Assembly: GCA_002238865.1 (NCBI GenBank)
Contig: MPNE01000023.1
Location: 1 to 63,408 of the forward strand
Source: Gemmatimonadetes bacterium bin94
Lineage (GTDB): Bacteria; Gemmatimonadota; Gemmatimonadetes; Longimicrobiales; Gaopeijiaceae
DNA length: 63,408 nt
Direction: 5' to 3'
Every line of letters begins with the position of its first letter. Position 1 is the stretch's first letter. Positions 15,043 to 23,931 of this stretch are shown piece by piece. The translations under genes were made by a program, and so were the position numbers. Under the pieces are notes generated by a model that saw only the letters and a list, made by a program, of their open reading frames with translations, did not search any database and was not told the origin of the DNA.

Positions 15043-15752
15043 GCCGTCCCGTGCCCGGCCCCGACACGCCCGGGAGAGAAGCCGACACGCCCGAGAGAGA
15101 AAAGGGCCTGAAGGTCTTTCGAAGCGTCGTCTACGCGACCATCGAACCCGTCACCCTGTGGCTGGTCCGGCGCGGCGTACACCCCAATGCGATCACGATC
15201 ATGGGGTTTCTCGCGACCCTCGCGGCGGCGCTGATGTTCTCCCGCGACCACGTCCGTACCGCCGGGCTCCTTGTTCTCCTGGGCGGGTTGCTCGACATCT
15301 TCGACGGACGCGTGGCCCGGGTCTCGGGCCTGGCCTCCAAGTTCGGCAGCTTCTTCGACTCCACCCTGGACCGCATCTCCGAGATTGCCATGTACATCGG
15401 CTTCATCACCCTGTACAACGGCTACATCCTCGAGGCAACCGATATCTGGATGATCTACGTGATCACACTGGCACTCGGGGGCTCGCTCATGGTGAGCTAC
15501 ACGCGGGCCCGCGCCGAAGCGCTTGGCTTCGAGTGTACCGTGGGGTTGATGCAGCGTGCCGAACGAATCGTTCTGCTCGGCGTGGGATCCCTTGTCTTCG
15601 GCCTCGCATGGGGTGGCAGGGTACTGAGCCTGATTATCATCATTGTCGCGGTCCTCACCAACATCACCGCAATTCACCGCATCGTCTGGGTCTACAGACA
15701 CGGTAAGGGCGTTCCTCTCGACGGCGGCGGGGATGCCGCCGGAAAGGCGTAA
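15039..15752 (+). CDS. CDP-alcohol phosphatidyltransferase, likely inositol-phospholipid synthase
   Basis: Integral membrane enzyme of 237 residues with about six hydrophobic segments. It has the complete CDP-OH-P signature D-G-x2-A-R-x8-G-x3-D-x3-D, read as DGRVAR...G.FFD.TLD at residues ~88-110. Such enzymes swap CMP on CDP-diacylglycerol for an alcohol. The next gene is inositol-1-phosphate synthase, 7 nt downstream, so the alcohol is probably inositol-1-phosphate (phosphatidylinositol-phosphate synthase type). The alternatives are PgsA-like phosphatidylglycerophosphate synthase or a di-myo-inositol-phosphate type enzyme. Substrate is inferred from context only. Confidence 0.88.
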   Translation: MSRPVPGPDTPGREADTPEREKGLKVFRSVVYATIEPVTLWLVRRGVHPNAITIMGFLATLAAALMFSRDHVRTAGLLVLLGGLLDIFDGRVARVSGLASKFGSFFDSTLDRISEIAMYIGFITLYNGYILEATDIWMIYVITLALGGSLMVSYTRARAEALGFECTVGLMQRAERIVLLGVGSLVFGLAWGGRVLSLIIIIVAVLTNITAIHRIVWVYRHGKGVPLDGGGDAAGKA

Positions 15753-15759
15753 GGAGTAC

Positions 15760-17076
15760 GTGGCGCAAACCCCCAATATTTCCTCTCCCGACGGGCGTGT
15801 CGGCCTTCTGCTGCCGGGACTCGGTGCCGTGGCCACAACGGTCGTGGCAGGGGTCGAGGCTGTTCGGCAGGGGCTGGCCGAGCCTGTCGGCAGCCTGTCC
15901 CAGATGAATACCATTCGGCTCGGCAAGCGCACGGAGGGCCGAGCTCCGCTGATCCGGGACCTGGTCAGCATCGCCCGACTGGACCAGCTCGTCTTCGGCG
16001 CGTGGGATCCGATCCCCGACAACGCGTACGAGAGCGCTGTAAACGCCGGAGTGCTGGACAGGCACCAGCACCTGGACCCCATTCGCGACTTCCTGTCATC
16101 GGTCGAGCCGATGTCGGCCGTCTTCGACACGGCGTACGTAAAACGCCTTGACGGGCCCAACCGCAAGCAGGCCGGCAACAAGATGGAGCTCGCGGAGGCA
16201 TTGAGGGAGGACATCCGTCGCTTCAAGGCCGACCATGACTGTGCGCGCGTCGTCATGATCTGGTGCGGCTCGACCGAGATCTTCCAGCGTGCGGGGCCGG
16301 CTCACGCCGACATCGAGGCGTTCGAGCAGGCGATGTACAACAACGACCCCGCGATCGCGCCCAGCATGGTGTACGCATACGCGGCCATCCTGGAGGGTGT
16401 TCCCTACGCCAACGGGGCGCCGAATCTCTCCGCCGATGTCCCCGCCCTGGAGGCACTGGCGCTGGAGCGCGGGGTACCCATCGCCGGCAAGGACTTCAAG
16501 ACGGGCCAGACCCTGATGAAGACGATCCTGGCTCCCGGGCTGAAAGCCAGGATGATTGGGGTCAACGGCTGGTTCAGCACGAACATCCTGGGGAACCGGG
16601 ACGGGGCCGTGCTCGACGATCCCGAGTCGTTCAAGACCAAGGAGGAATCCAAGCTGGGCGTGCTCGACTACATCCTCCAGCCGGAGATGTATCCCCAGCT
16701 GTACGGTGATATCTACCACAAGGTCAGGATCAACTACTACCCGCCGCGTGGTGACGACAAGGAGGGGTGGGACAACCTCGACATCTTCGGCTGGCTCGGT
16801 TATCCCATGCAGATCAAGGTCGATTTCCTTTGCCGGGATTCGATCCTCGCCGCGCCGATCGTCCTGGATCTGGCCCTCTTCCTGGACCTTGCGGGGCGCG
16901 CCGGACTGGGGGGCATCCAGGAGTGGTTGTCCTTCTACTTCAAGAGTCCGCACGTCCCCGAGGGGCTGTACCCCGAACACGACCTTTTCATCCAGCACTG
17001 GAAGCTGAAGAACACGTTACGATGGCTCGCGGGTGAGGAGCAGATCACCCACCTTGGCCGGGAGTACTACGAATAG
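15760..17076 (+). CDS. ino1: Inositol-1-phosphate synthase (Ino1/MIPS)
   Basis: Converts glucose-6-phosphate to inositol-1-phosphate with NAD+. Visible are an N-terminal nucleotide-binding glycine stretch (LLLPGLGAVATT), WDPIPDNAYESA, the catalytic-domain segment GKDFKTGQTLMKT, and GVNGWFSTNILGNRDG. The length, ~438 residues, suits the family. The GTG at 15760 follows AAGGAG but with only 3 nt spacing; an ATG at 15733 would overlap the previous gene by 20 nt and is possible. Sits between a CDP-alcohol phosphotransferase and tmk. Confidence 0.92.
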   Translation: MAQTPNISSPDGRVGLLLPGLGAVATTVVAGVEAVRQGLAEPVGSLSQMNTIRLGKRTEGRAPLIRDLVSIARLDQLVFGAWDPIPDNAYESAVNAGVLDRHQHLDPIRDFLSSVEPMSAVFDTAYVKRLDGPNRKQAGNKMELAEALREDIRRFKADHDCARVVMIWCGSTEIFQRAGPAHADIEAFEQAMYNNDPAIAPSMVYAYAAILEGVPYANGAPNLSADVPALEALALERGVPIAGKDFKTGQTLMKTILAPGLKARMIGVNGWFSTNILGNRDGAVLDDPESFKTKEESKLGVLDYILQPEMYPQLYGDIYHKVRINYYPPRGDDKEGWDNLDIFGWLGYPMQIKVDFLCRDSILAAPIVLDLALFLDLAGRAGLGGIQEWLSFYFKSPHVPEGLYPEHDLFIQHWKLKNTLRWLAGEEQITHLGREYYE

Positions 17077-17123
17077 CCGTGGGATTGCGCGACGGAGCGG
17101 CCGGTTCGGCCGGGAGTGATCCG

Positions 17124-17762
17124 GTGACGGGCCGATTCATCGTGGTCGAGGGTGCGGAGGGGGTCGGGAAGTCCACCCAGATCGCGCGGTTGCAGGCGTT
17201 TCTGGGGGAAGCCGGGGTGTCGGTCGTGGCGGGGCGGGAACCCGGTCAGACCTCCATCGGCGAGGGCATTCGCGAACTGCTCCTGCACGGGAGCCGTTCG
17301 CCGCTTCCGCCACGGGCTGAACTTCATCTGATTCTGGCGGCCCGGGCCGCGTACGTGACCGAGGTCGTAAGGCCCGCCCTCGATTCCGGCAGGTGGGTGG
17401 TTTCCGACCGCTTCGATCTGAGCACCTTCGCCTACCAGGGCTACGGCCGGGGCCTCGACCGCGAGCGGATTGCCGAAATGAACCATGACGTAACGTCAGG
17501 GTTGGCTCCGGACCTCTACCTGGTGTTGGATCTGGGCGTGGAAGAAGGCATGGCGAGGCGGGCGCGAGCGGGGAGGAGCAACGACCGGATCGAGTCTGCC
17601 GGCCCCGACTTTCTCAACCGGGTGCGGGAAGGGTATGTTGAGTTGGTGAAGTCCAGGACGAACGCAGTGCTGATTCCCGCGGACGGCACGCCTGAACAGG
17701 TCGAGGGCCGGATCCGCCGCGAAATCATGCGCCGTTTCCCCGAGGTTGGCGATTTGCCTTGA
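17124..17762 (+). CDS. tmk: Thymidylate kinase
   Basis: Phosphorylates dTMP to dTDP. The 212 residues start at a GTG with GGGAG 7 nt upstream, which places the P-loop (VEGAEGVGKST) at residue ~8 as in other Tmk proteins. A longer GTG at 17079 adds 15 residues without family similarity. The DRx motif is VVSDRFDLSTFAYQG, and the LID region RARAGRSNDRIE follows. In many bacteria tmk is near holB; here it closes the inositol-lipid gene group. Confidence 0.95.
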   Translation: MTGRFIVVEGAEGVGKSTQIARLQAFLGEAGVSVVAGREPGQTSIGEGIRELLLHGSRSPLPPRAELHLILAARAAYVTEVVRPALDSGRWVVSDRFDLSTFAYQGYGRGLDRERIAEMNHDVTSGLAPDLYLVLDLGVEEGMARRARAGRSNDRIESAGPDFLNRVREGYVELVKSRTNAVLIPADGTPEQVEGRIRREIMRRFPEVGDLP

Positions 17763-17840
17763 CGAAACTTTTTGCGGTGGAACGGTTTAGCGGGGGTGGG
17801 GCGGGTGGTGCGAACCAGGGCGAGCGACAAGGGTGAACTG

Positions 17841-19496
17841 ATGCCAAAGCGAAAGACAGCGGTTGTTCCTGCCCTGATCGTGGTGCTCGCCGTGGCGAGC
17901 GGCGGCTGGTTCCTCCAGCGCGACGTCGGGTTGGGAGCCAACGTCTACTTCCAGACCCGGCTCCTGGAAGAGGTGATTTCGCGCATCGACCGTCACTTTG
18001 TGGACGAAATCGAGGTCGATGACCTGTACGATGCGGCCATCCAGGGCGCGGTTCGGCAGCTGGAGGATCGCAACTCGGCCTTCCTCGAGGCTTCGGATTG
18101 GGAGGACGTCAGGATCCGGACCCAGGGGGAGTACGGGGGCGTGGGGTTGGAGGTCAACGACCGTGACGGGCACATCACGATCGTGGCCCCGATCCCGGGG
18201 ACTCCCGGTGCGAGGGCGGGTTTGAGGCCCGGCGACCGGATCGTCGAGGTGGACAGCACGTCGGTCGCCGGCTGGAAGACCGACCAGGCGGTCGATCTGC
18301 TGCGGGGCGAACCGGGAACGGCGGTCCGGATGGGCATCCAGCGGCCTGGTGTGGAACGGGTCCTCTCCTTCGATGTCACCCGCGCGGTCATCCAGTTCCC
18401 CTCCGTCCCGTTTGCAACGATGCTGCGGGGAGGCGTGGGGTATGTGCCGTTGCGCATCTTCAACGGGACGACCACGAGCGAGGTCCGGGCCGCCATCGAT
18501 TCGCTGTCGGCACAGGGGATGACGTCGCTCATCCTGGATTTGCGCTTCAACCGCGGTGGGCTGCTCGACGAAGGAGTGGGTCTGACGGACCTGTTCCTTG
18601 ACCCCGGGATGGACATCGTGGAGATACGGGGGCGCAGTACCGCGCCCGAGCGGTACACGGCGCGAGCGGGGCAGGAGTACCCCGATCTTCCCGTCGTCGT
18701 CCTGGTCGGACATGGGAGTGCCTCGGCGGCCGAGATCGTGGCGGGGGCCCTGCAGGACCACGACAGGGCGCTGCTGGTCGGCTCCGGTACCTTCGGGAAG
18801 GGTTCCGTCCAGTCCCTGTTCCCGCTGTCGGGAGGAAACGTCCTCAAGCTTACAACGGCGCGCTGGTATACCCCGTCGGGCCGTTCGATCCAGAAGGCGC
18901 TGGCTGACCAGATGGCCAGGGTGGAAAACGGCGTGATCACGATATTCGGCGATTTTGCCGAACGTCCCGACCTTGCCGACAAGCCACAATTCCGGTCCGC
19001 GGGAGGCCGGCTCGTTCATGGTGGTGGCGGGATCGTGCCGGATCTCTGGGTCCTGCAGGACACCCTTACGACCACGGAGCGGCAGGCGTATCGGAAGTAC
19101 GAGTCGGTTGGCAACGACTTCGCGCCGGCGGTTCAGAACTGGGCAGTGCGTTACCTGCAGGAACACCCGGGGCTGGAGCCCGGCTTCGGCATCACCGACG
19201 CCGATCGGGCGAACTTCCTGACTGCTCTTGCGGCCCGGGGGGCTGACATCACCTTGGACGACCTCCTTCGCGGGCGCCGCTACGTGGACTTTCTGCTTGG
19301 GCGGGAGATCGCACTTCAGGCCTGGGACGACGCCGGCCTCTTCATGCGGACCGCCGGGACCGATGCGCAACTTCAGAGGGCGGTGGACCTGCTGCTCGCC
19401 GCACGCGACCAGACGGAGCTCTTCAGGTTGGCGGGCACGCCTCTGGGGGGTCCGCGTCCGGGCGGGCGTGCCACCGGGAACGAATCTCCCCGCTGA
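17841..19496 (+). CDS. ctpA: C-terminal processing peptidase, S41 family
   Basis: Secreted or membrane-anchored serine protease, 551 residues. An N-terminal signal anchor (residues ~8-25) is followed by a PDZ domain (~95-180, EYGGVGLEV...GLRPGDRI) and the S41 catalytic domain. The catalytic set is Ser295 in GHGSASAAEI, Lys320 in GTFGKGSVQ and Gln324; the 25-residue Ser-Lys spacing matches CtpB. After the protease fold there is a ~150-residue C-terminal helical extension. ATG at 17841 chosen because it leads directly into the lysine-rich signal anchor. A TTGACG at 17759 in the spacer may be a -35 box. Confidence 0.93.
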   Translation: MPKRKTAVVPALIVVLAVASGGWFLQRDVGLGANVYFQTRLLEEVISRIDRHFVDEIEVDDLYDAAIQGAVRQLEDRNSAFLEASDWEDVRIRTQGEYGGVGLEVNDRDGHITIVAPIPGTPGARAGLRPGDRIVEVDSTSVAGWKTDQAVDLLRGEPGTAVRMGIQRPGVERVLSFDVTRAVIQFPSVPFATMLRGGVGYVPLRIFNGTTTSEVRAAIDSLSAQGMTSLILDLRFNRGGLLDEGVGLTDLFLDPGMDIVEIRGRSTAPERYTARAGQEYPDLPVVVLVGHGSASAAEIVAGALQDHDRALLVGSGTFGKGSVQSLFPLSGGNVLKLTTARWYTPSGRSIQKALADQMARVENGVITIFGDFAERPDLADKPQFRSAGGRLVHGGGGIVPDLWVLQDTLTTTERQAYRKYESVGNDFAPAVQNWAVRYLQEHPGLEPGFGITDADRANFLTALAARGADITLDDLLRGRRYVDFLLGREIALQAWDDAGLFMRTAGTDAQLQRAVDLLLAARDQTELFRLAGTPLGGPRPGGRATGNESPR

Positions 19497-19569
19497 CTCG
19501 GAGGGCGGGCAGGCATCGGGCGCATCGGACCATGGCAGCGCCCCGGTCCCGGCGTCAGGATAGTGTCCC

Positions 19570-20577
19570 ATGAAGTCCAAGATCCGATACCTGGAGGTGA
19601 GCGTCAGAAGAGGGCGCGTGATCGAGTCGAGGCACAGGGTCCACGCGGTCGTCGCCGATCCCTCCGGGCGGGTTGTGCGGAGCTGGGGCGACCACCGCCG
19701 GCCAACGATGCTGAGGTCCGCGGCGAAGCCCTTCCAGGCCCTCCCGCTGGTCGCGGACGGGGCTGCCGACCATTTCGGAATATCCGGTGAGGAGATTGCC
19801 CTGTGTTGCGGCTCACACAGTTCGGAGGAATCCCATGTGAGGGTGGTGCGGTCGATCCTGGCGAAGGCGGGTGCAGGGGAAGAGCTGCTCGTGTGCGGTC
19901 CGCATCCTCCCCTTTCGGCGGCCCGCGCCGAGGCGCTCGCAGCTGCCGGGACACGTCCGACGCCGATCATGAGCAACTGCTCGGGCAAGCACGCGGGCAT
20001 GCTGGCGCTCGCCGCGTTCCACGGTTGGCCGCTGGACGGATACGAGAGCCCCGCCCACCCCGTGCAGGCACGCATGTCGCGCGAGGTGTCGCGCTGGACG
20101 GGCACGGACCCGTCCGAGATGCACAGCGAGGTGGACGGGTGTGGCGTGCCCACCTTCGCCGTTGCGCTCGGGGACCTGGCCCGGGGTGCCGCTCGCCTGG
20201 CCGCTGCCGGGAGGGTGGAGGGGAGTTCTCGCCGCATCGTTCGCGCCATGGTCGATCATCCGTTCATGGTCGCGGGCACCGGGCGTCTCTGTACTCGCTT
20301 GATGGAGGAGGAGCGGGGGCGGGTATTCGCCAAGGTCGGGGCGGAAGCCGTGTACATGGCGGGTGACCTCGACCGGGGGCTGGGGGTCGCGCTCAAGGTC
20401 GAGGATGGGGCGTGGCGGGCCGCCCCGCCGGCGCTCATGGCGGTGCTGGACCTTGCCGGGATCGTGTCCCCGGGCGCCAGGGAAGCGCTGTGGCCGGACT
20501 TCGTGGAGCCTGTCCGGACCAACACGCTGGGCAATGAGGTGGGCCGTATCACCGTGGAGGAGCGCCCGTGTTCATAG
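19570..20577 (+). CDS. L-asparaginase II, Rhizobium (AnsA) type
   Basis: Predicted cytoplasmic asparaginase of the family typified by Rhizobium etli ReAV, unrelated in fold to E. coli AnsA/AnsB. All signature residues are visible: the Ser-x-x-Lys pair in LRSAAKPFQ, the serine in CGSHSSEESH, the metal-site Cys and Lys in SNCSGKHAGM, the second Cys in DGCGVPTFA, and the late Lys in FAKVGAEAVY. It has 335 residues, usual length. ATG start. It overlaps obgE by 10 nt. Confidence 0.9.
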   Translation: MKSKIRYLEVSVRRGRVIESRHRVHAVVADPSGRVVRSWGDHRRPTMLRSAAKPFQALPLVADGAADHFGISGEEIALCCGSHSSEESHVRVVRSILAKAGAGEELLVCGPHPPLSAARAEALAAAGTRPTPIMSNCSGKHAGMLALAAFHGWPLDGYESPAHPVQARMSREVSRWTGTDPSEMHSEVDGCGVPTFAVALGDLARGAARLAAAGRVEGSSRRIVRAMVDHPFMVAGTGRLCTRLMEEERGRVFAKVGAEAVYMAGDLDRGLGVALKVEDGAWRAAPPALMAVLDLAGIVSPGAREALWPDFVEPVRTNTLGNEVGRITVEERPCS

Positions 20578-21581
20578 ATTCCGTCGAGATCGATGTCGCA
20601 GGGGGCAGGGGCGGGTCGGGCTCCGAAGCGTTCCGGCGCGAGAAGGGCGTGCCACGGGGCGGCCCGGCCGGGGGTGACGGGGGGAGCGGTGGGGACGTGG
20701 TTCTCGTGGCCGACGACTCGCTGACGACCCTCAGCGACTACCGCTACAGGCGGCACCACCGCGGGGAGCGGGGCCGGCATGGCGAGGGCTCCAACAGAAC
20801 CGGCAAGAGCGGCCGGGACGTGGAGCTCAGAGTGCCGCCCGGCACGATCGCGGTGGACAGTCGCAGCGACGAGGCGCTCGGAGAGCTTCTGGCGGCCGGA
20901 GACCGGCTGGTCGTAGCCCGGGGCGGCCGCGGTGGCTGGGGGAACGTGCGCTTCGCTTCGGCGACACACCAGGCACCGCGCCGCTGGGAGCCAGGCGGGG
21001 AGGGGGAGCACCGGCTGGTGCGACTGGAACTCAAGCTCCTCGCCGATGTGGGGTTGGTCGGCGAGCCCAATGCAGGGAAGTCGACCTTGTTGTCGCGGAT
21101 CAGCCAGGCCAGGCCGAAGATCGCCGACTACCCGTTCACGACACTGACCCCCAACCTGGGCGTGGTGGAGATGCCGGACTTCCGCTCCTTCGTCGTCGCC
21201 GACATCCCGGGAATCATCGAGGGGGCACACGAGGGCAAGGGGCTGGGTCACCGCTTCCTGCGCCACATCGAGCGGACCCGTGCCCTGGCGATCCTGTTGC
21301 CGGTGGACGACGAGGATCCCGCCGCGACGCTGGCGGGGCTGCGCGATGAACTGGAGAGGTATTCGCCCGGACTCGCGGCACTTCCTTTCGCAGTGGTGTT
21401 CTCCAAGATGGACCTGCACCCCGCGGGAACGTCCCCGCCGGTGTTGGACGCGCCCGGGGCCTGGGGTTCATACCAGGTCAGCGCGGTGACGGGCGAGGGG
21501 GTGACCGGGCTGCTGGAGGGGTGCTGGGCGCAGTTGGGCGCTTCACGGCGCGCCGCGCCGGAGGGGGACGACGAATGGTAG
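20568..21581 (+). CDS. obgE: GTPase ObgE/CgtA
   Basis: Ribosome-assembly GTPase of 337 residues. The glycine-rich Obg fold occupies residues 1-158 (GGDGGSGGDVVLVAD, GRGGWGNVRFAS). The G domain follows with GEPNAGKSTLLSRI (G1), DIPGI (G3), FSKMD (G4) and SAVTGEG (G5). There is no OCT C-terminal domain. The GTG at 20568 has GGAGGAG just upstream and lies inside the end of the asparaginase gene. Confidence 0.96.
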   Translation: MFIDSVEIDVAGGRGGSGSEAFRREKGVPRGGPAGGDGGSGGDVVLVADDSLTTLSDYRYRRHHRGERGRHGEGSNRTGKSGRDVELRVPPGTIAVDSRSDEALGELLAAGDRLVVARGGRGGWGNVRFASATHQAPRRWEPGGEGEHRLVRLELKLLADVGLVGEPNAGKSTLLSRISQARPKIADYPFTTLTPNLGVVEMPDFRSFVVADIPGIIEGAHEGKGLGHRFLRHIERTRALAILLPVDDEDPAATLAGLRDELERYSPGLAALPFAVVFSKMDLHPAGTSPPVLDAPGAWGSYQVSAVTGEGVTGLLEGCWAQLGASRRAAPEGDDEW

Positions 21582-22693
21582 GGCTCCCGATCCCTCACGG
21601 CACGAGGCTCGCGCAGCCCGCGTACGCCGCGCTGACCCTCCGGGGGTTGCCCGGCGTGGGACCCGTGCGCTTCCGTTCCCTGGTCGACCGCTTCGGGACC
21701 CCGTCGACCGCTCTCGCGGCGCCCTCGGCGGAGTTCGCGGAGGTTGCGGGCCAGCGCGCGGAAGGGGCGCGGCACGGGAACGCGCCCGCCCGCCGCGCCC
21801 GCGATGTCCTCGGCCAATGCGAGGCCGGCGGGATCGCCCTGCTGGTGTACGGGTCGCCCGAGTACCCCCCCGCGCTGGGCGACCTGAGCGGGCCACCGTC
21901 CGTCCTCTTCGCGCTGGGACGGACCGGGTTGCTCTCGGGCCCGTGCGTTGCGGTCGTGGGGTCTCGCCGCGCGACCGCCTACGGCCGCCGCATCGCCCGA
22001 CGGATCGGAGCACTCCTCGCGGGCCAGCGGCGGTGCGTGGTGTCGGGGATGGCGATGGGGATCGATGCCGAGGCCCATCGCGGTGCGCTGCCCGGGCCGA
22101 CCGCGGCCGTCCTCGGATCCGGGGTGGATGTGCCCTCGCCTCGCCGCAACGCGGCTCTGTACCGGAACATCGTCGAGCATGGGGTGGTGGTTTCGGAGTA
22201 CGCGCCGGGGGTGCGGCCCGAACCCCATCACTTTCCGGCGCGCAACCGGATCATCGCTGCGCTGTCCCGGGACGTCGTCATCGTCGAGGCCTCGCGCCGA
22301 AGCGGTGCCCTGATCACCGCCGGCATCGCCCTGGACCTGGGTCGCGAGGTGCACGCAGTGCCGGGTCCCATCGACCGTCCCACCAGCGAGGGGACGAACC
22401 GGCTTATCGCCGATGGTGCCGGCGTGATCTTCGACGCAGGGCCCGAAAACCCGTTCGCGGGCGAAGAGACACTGCCCGAGGAACCCGAGTTGCGCGCCCT
22501 GCTGGCGGCGATCCCGACGGCGCCGCTTACGGTGGAAGAGGTCGCGTTGGCGACAAATCGGCCCGTGGAGGAGGTTTCGACGTTGCTCATGGTGCTGGAA
22601 ATCAGGGGATTCCTGACACCGACGCGCGATGGCCGGGTGATGCGGACCCCGGGACGGAGACCGCTTGGGGTCCGCGAGGAGGTCGCCCGGTGA
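21575..22693 (+). CDS. dprA: DNA-processing protein DprA
   Basis: Loads RecA on incoming single-stranded DNA during transformation. The 372-residue protein has an N-terminal helix-hairpin-like region (LRGLPGVGPVRFRSL), the Rossmann-like core with VVGSRRATAYG, SGMAMGIDAEAH, FPARNRIIAALS and EASRRSGALITA, and a C-terminal winged-helix region (LTVEEVALATNRPVEEV). ATG at 21575 has a GGAGGGGG ribosome site and overlaps the obgE end by 7 nt. No com genes are in view. Confidence 0.93.
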   Translation: MVGLPIPHGTRLAQPAYAALTLRGLPGVGPVRFRSLVDRFGTPSTALAAPSAEFAEVAGQRAEGARHGNAPARRARDVLGQCEAGGIALLVYGSPEYPPALGDLSGPPSVLFALGRTGLLSGPCVAVVGSRRATAYGRRIARRIGALLAGQRRCVVSGMAMGIDAEAHRGALPGPTAAVLGSGVDVPSPRRNAALYRNIVEHGVVVSEYAPGVRPEPHHFPARNRIIAALSRDVVIVEASRRSGALITAGIALDLGREVHAVPGPIDRPTSEGTNRLIADGAGVIFDAGPENPFAGEETLPEEPELRALLAAIPTAPLTVEEVALATNRPVEEVSTLLMVLEIRGFLTPTRDGRVMRTPGRRPLGVREEVAR

Positions 22694-23832
22694 CGGCGGC
22701 GAGGATCGCAAACGTGTATGTCCACGCACCCTTCTGCGCGCGCCGGTGCTGCTACTGCGACTTCGCCGTGGATGTGGACCGGAAGCCCGACGGAGTGCGC
22801 TGGCTGGCGTCGATACGGAAGGAATACGACACGCTGCAGGCCTCGGGCGAAGCACCGCTCGCCGACTCGATCGATACTCTGTACGTAGGAGGAGGCACGC
22901 CATCGGTCCTGGAGCCGCGGTTCATCGCGGCGCTGCGCGGCGTGATTGGACGGAAGCGGATGGCCGGCCCGGAATTGGAGTGGACCGTGGAAGCCAACCC
23001 GGAGTCGTTCACGGGGAACACAGCCCGGGAGTGGGCGGCGGTGGGTGTGAATCGCGTATCCCTGGGAGTCCAGAGCTTCGACCGGGGCGCGCTGAAGTGG
23101 ATGGGTCGCCTCCACTGTGTCCGGGACATCGGCGCGGCCGTGCAACAGGCCAGGGCGGCCGGGATCGCCAACCTTTCCGTCGACCTGATCTTTGGGCTTC
23201 CGGACACGATCACACGTTGCTGGGCAGACGATCTGGAACGCGCGCTGGAGCTGAACGTGCCCCATATTTCGCTGTACGGCCTCACGGTCGAGAAGGGCAC
23301 GCCGCTGCACCGCGCGGTTGGGGAGGGACGAGCGCCGATGCCCGTGGAGGGACGCTACCGCGACGAGTACCTCCTGGCAGTGGAAACACTGGTCGCGGAG
23401 GGGTATGAGCACTACGAGGTTTCCAACTTCTCCCGGCCGGGCTTCAACTCGCGCCATAACCGGGCCTGTTGGGAACACGCCCCCTACCTTGGCCTGGGAA
23501 ACGGGGCTCACAGCTACCACGCGGGGCGACGCTGGTGGAATGTCCGGGACTGGTCCGAGTACGCCGCACAGGTCGCGCGTACGGGGAGTGGCCGGGCGCA
23601 GATCGAGGTGCTCAACGAGGAACAGTCCCGGCTGGAGGCCCTCTGGCTGGGACTGCGCACCGCTGCCGGCGTGGACGCCACCGTCCTGGGGGATTCGGCC
23701 GCCCCCGTTCTGCGAGGCTGGGAAGCCCGGGGCCTGGCTTCCCGCACGCATGGCCGAACCCGTCTCGCAGCCGAGGGCTGGTTGATTCTGGACGATCTTG
23801 CACTGGAGCTGGACCAGGCTTTGGGCGGCTGA
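22690..23832 (+). CDS. hemW: Radical SAM heme chaperone HemW
   Basis: 380 residues, GTG start overlapping the dprA stop (GTGA). The radical-SAM cluster motif is CARRCCYCDF (C-x3-C-x2-C), then YVGGGTPSVL and EANPES. HemW-type features are the CYCDF motif and the C-terminal HemN_C-like region with HNRACWEHAPYLGLGNGAHS. This favours HemW over the true coproporphyrinogen dehydrogenase HemN. HemW genes commonly sit next to hrcA, as here. Confidence 0.92.
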   Translation: MTAARIANVYVHAPFCARRCCYCDFAVDVDRKPDGVRWLASIRKEYDTLQASGEAPLADSIDTLYVGGGTPSVLEPRFIAALRGVIGRKRMAGPELEWTVEANPESFTGNTAREWAAVGVNRVSLGVQSFDRGALKWMGRLHCVRDIGAAVQQARAAGIANLSVDLIFGLPDTITRCWADDLERALELNVPHISLYGLTVEKGTPLHRAVGEGRAPMPVEGRYRDEYLLAVETLVAEGYEHYEVSNFSRPGFNSRHNRACWEHAPYLGLGNGAHSYHAGRRWWNVRDWSEYAAQVARTGSGRAQIEVLNEEQSRLEALWLGLRTAAGVDATVLGDSAAPVLRGWEARGLASRTHGRTRLAAEGWLILDDLALELDQALGG

Positions 23833-23870
23833 ATTCGGGCACGCGGAGGGGCCCACGATGATGAAGACGG

Positions 23871-23898
23871 TTGACGGCGGCGCCGTACGGGAGATTTT
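23871..23898 (+). promoter_or_regulatory. Possible promoter upstream of hrcA
   Basis: TTGACG (23871-23876) is followed after 16 nt by GATTTT (23893-23898). The -35 is good and the -10 weak. No CIRCE element (TTAGCACTC-N9-GAGTGCTAA) is found in the 100-nt gap, so heat-shock self-control by HrcA is not evident here. Confidence 0.3.
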
Positions 23899-23931
23899 CA
23901 AGTACCCGGGGCATCAGGAGGCAGGCGGTTC

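Noticed and set aside
21817-22690. A much longer N-terminus for hemW running through dprA
   Set aside because: The extra sequence is dprA read in another frame; HemW starts at the GTG that overlaps the dprA stop.
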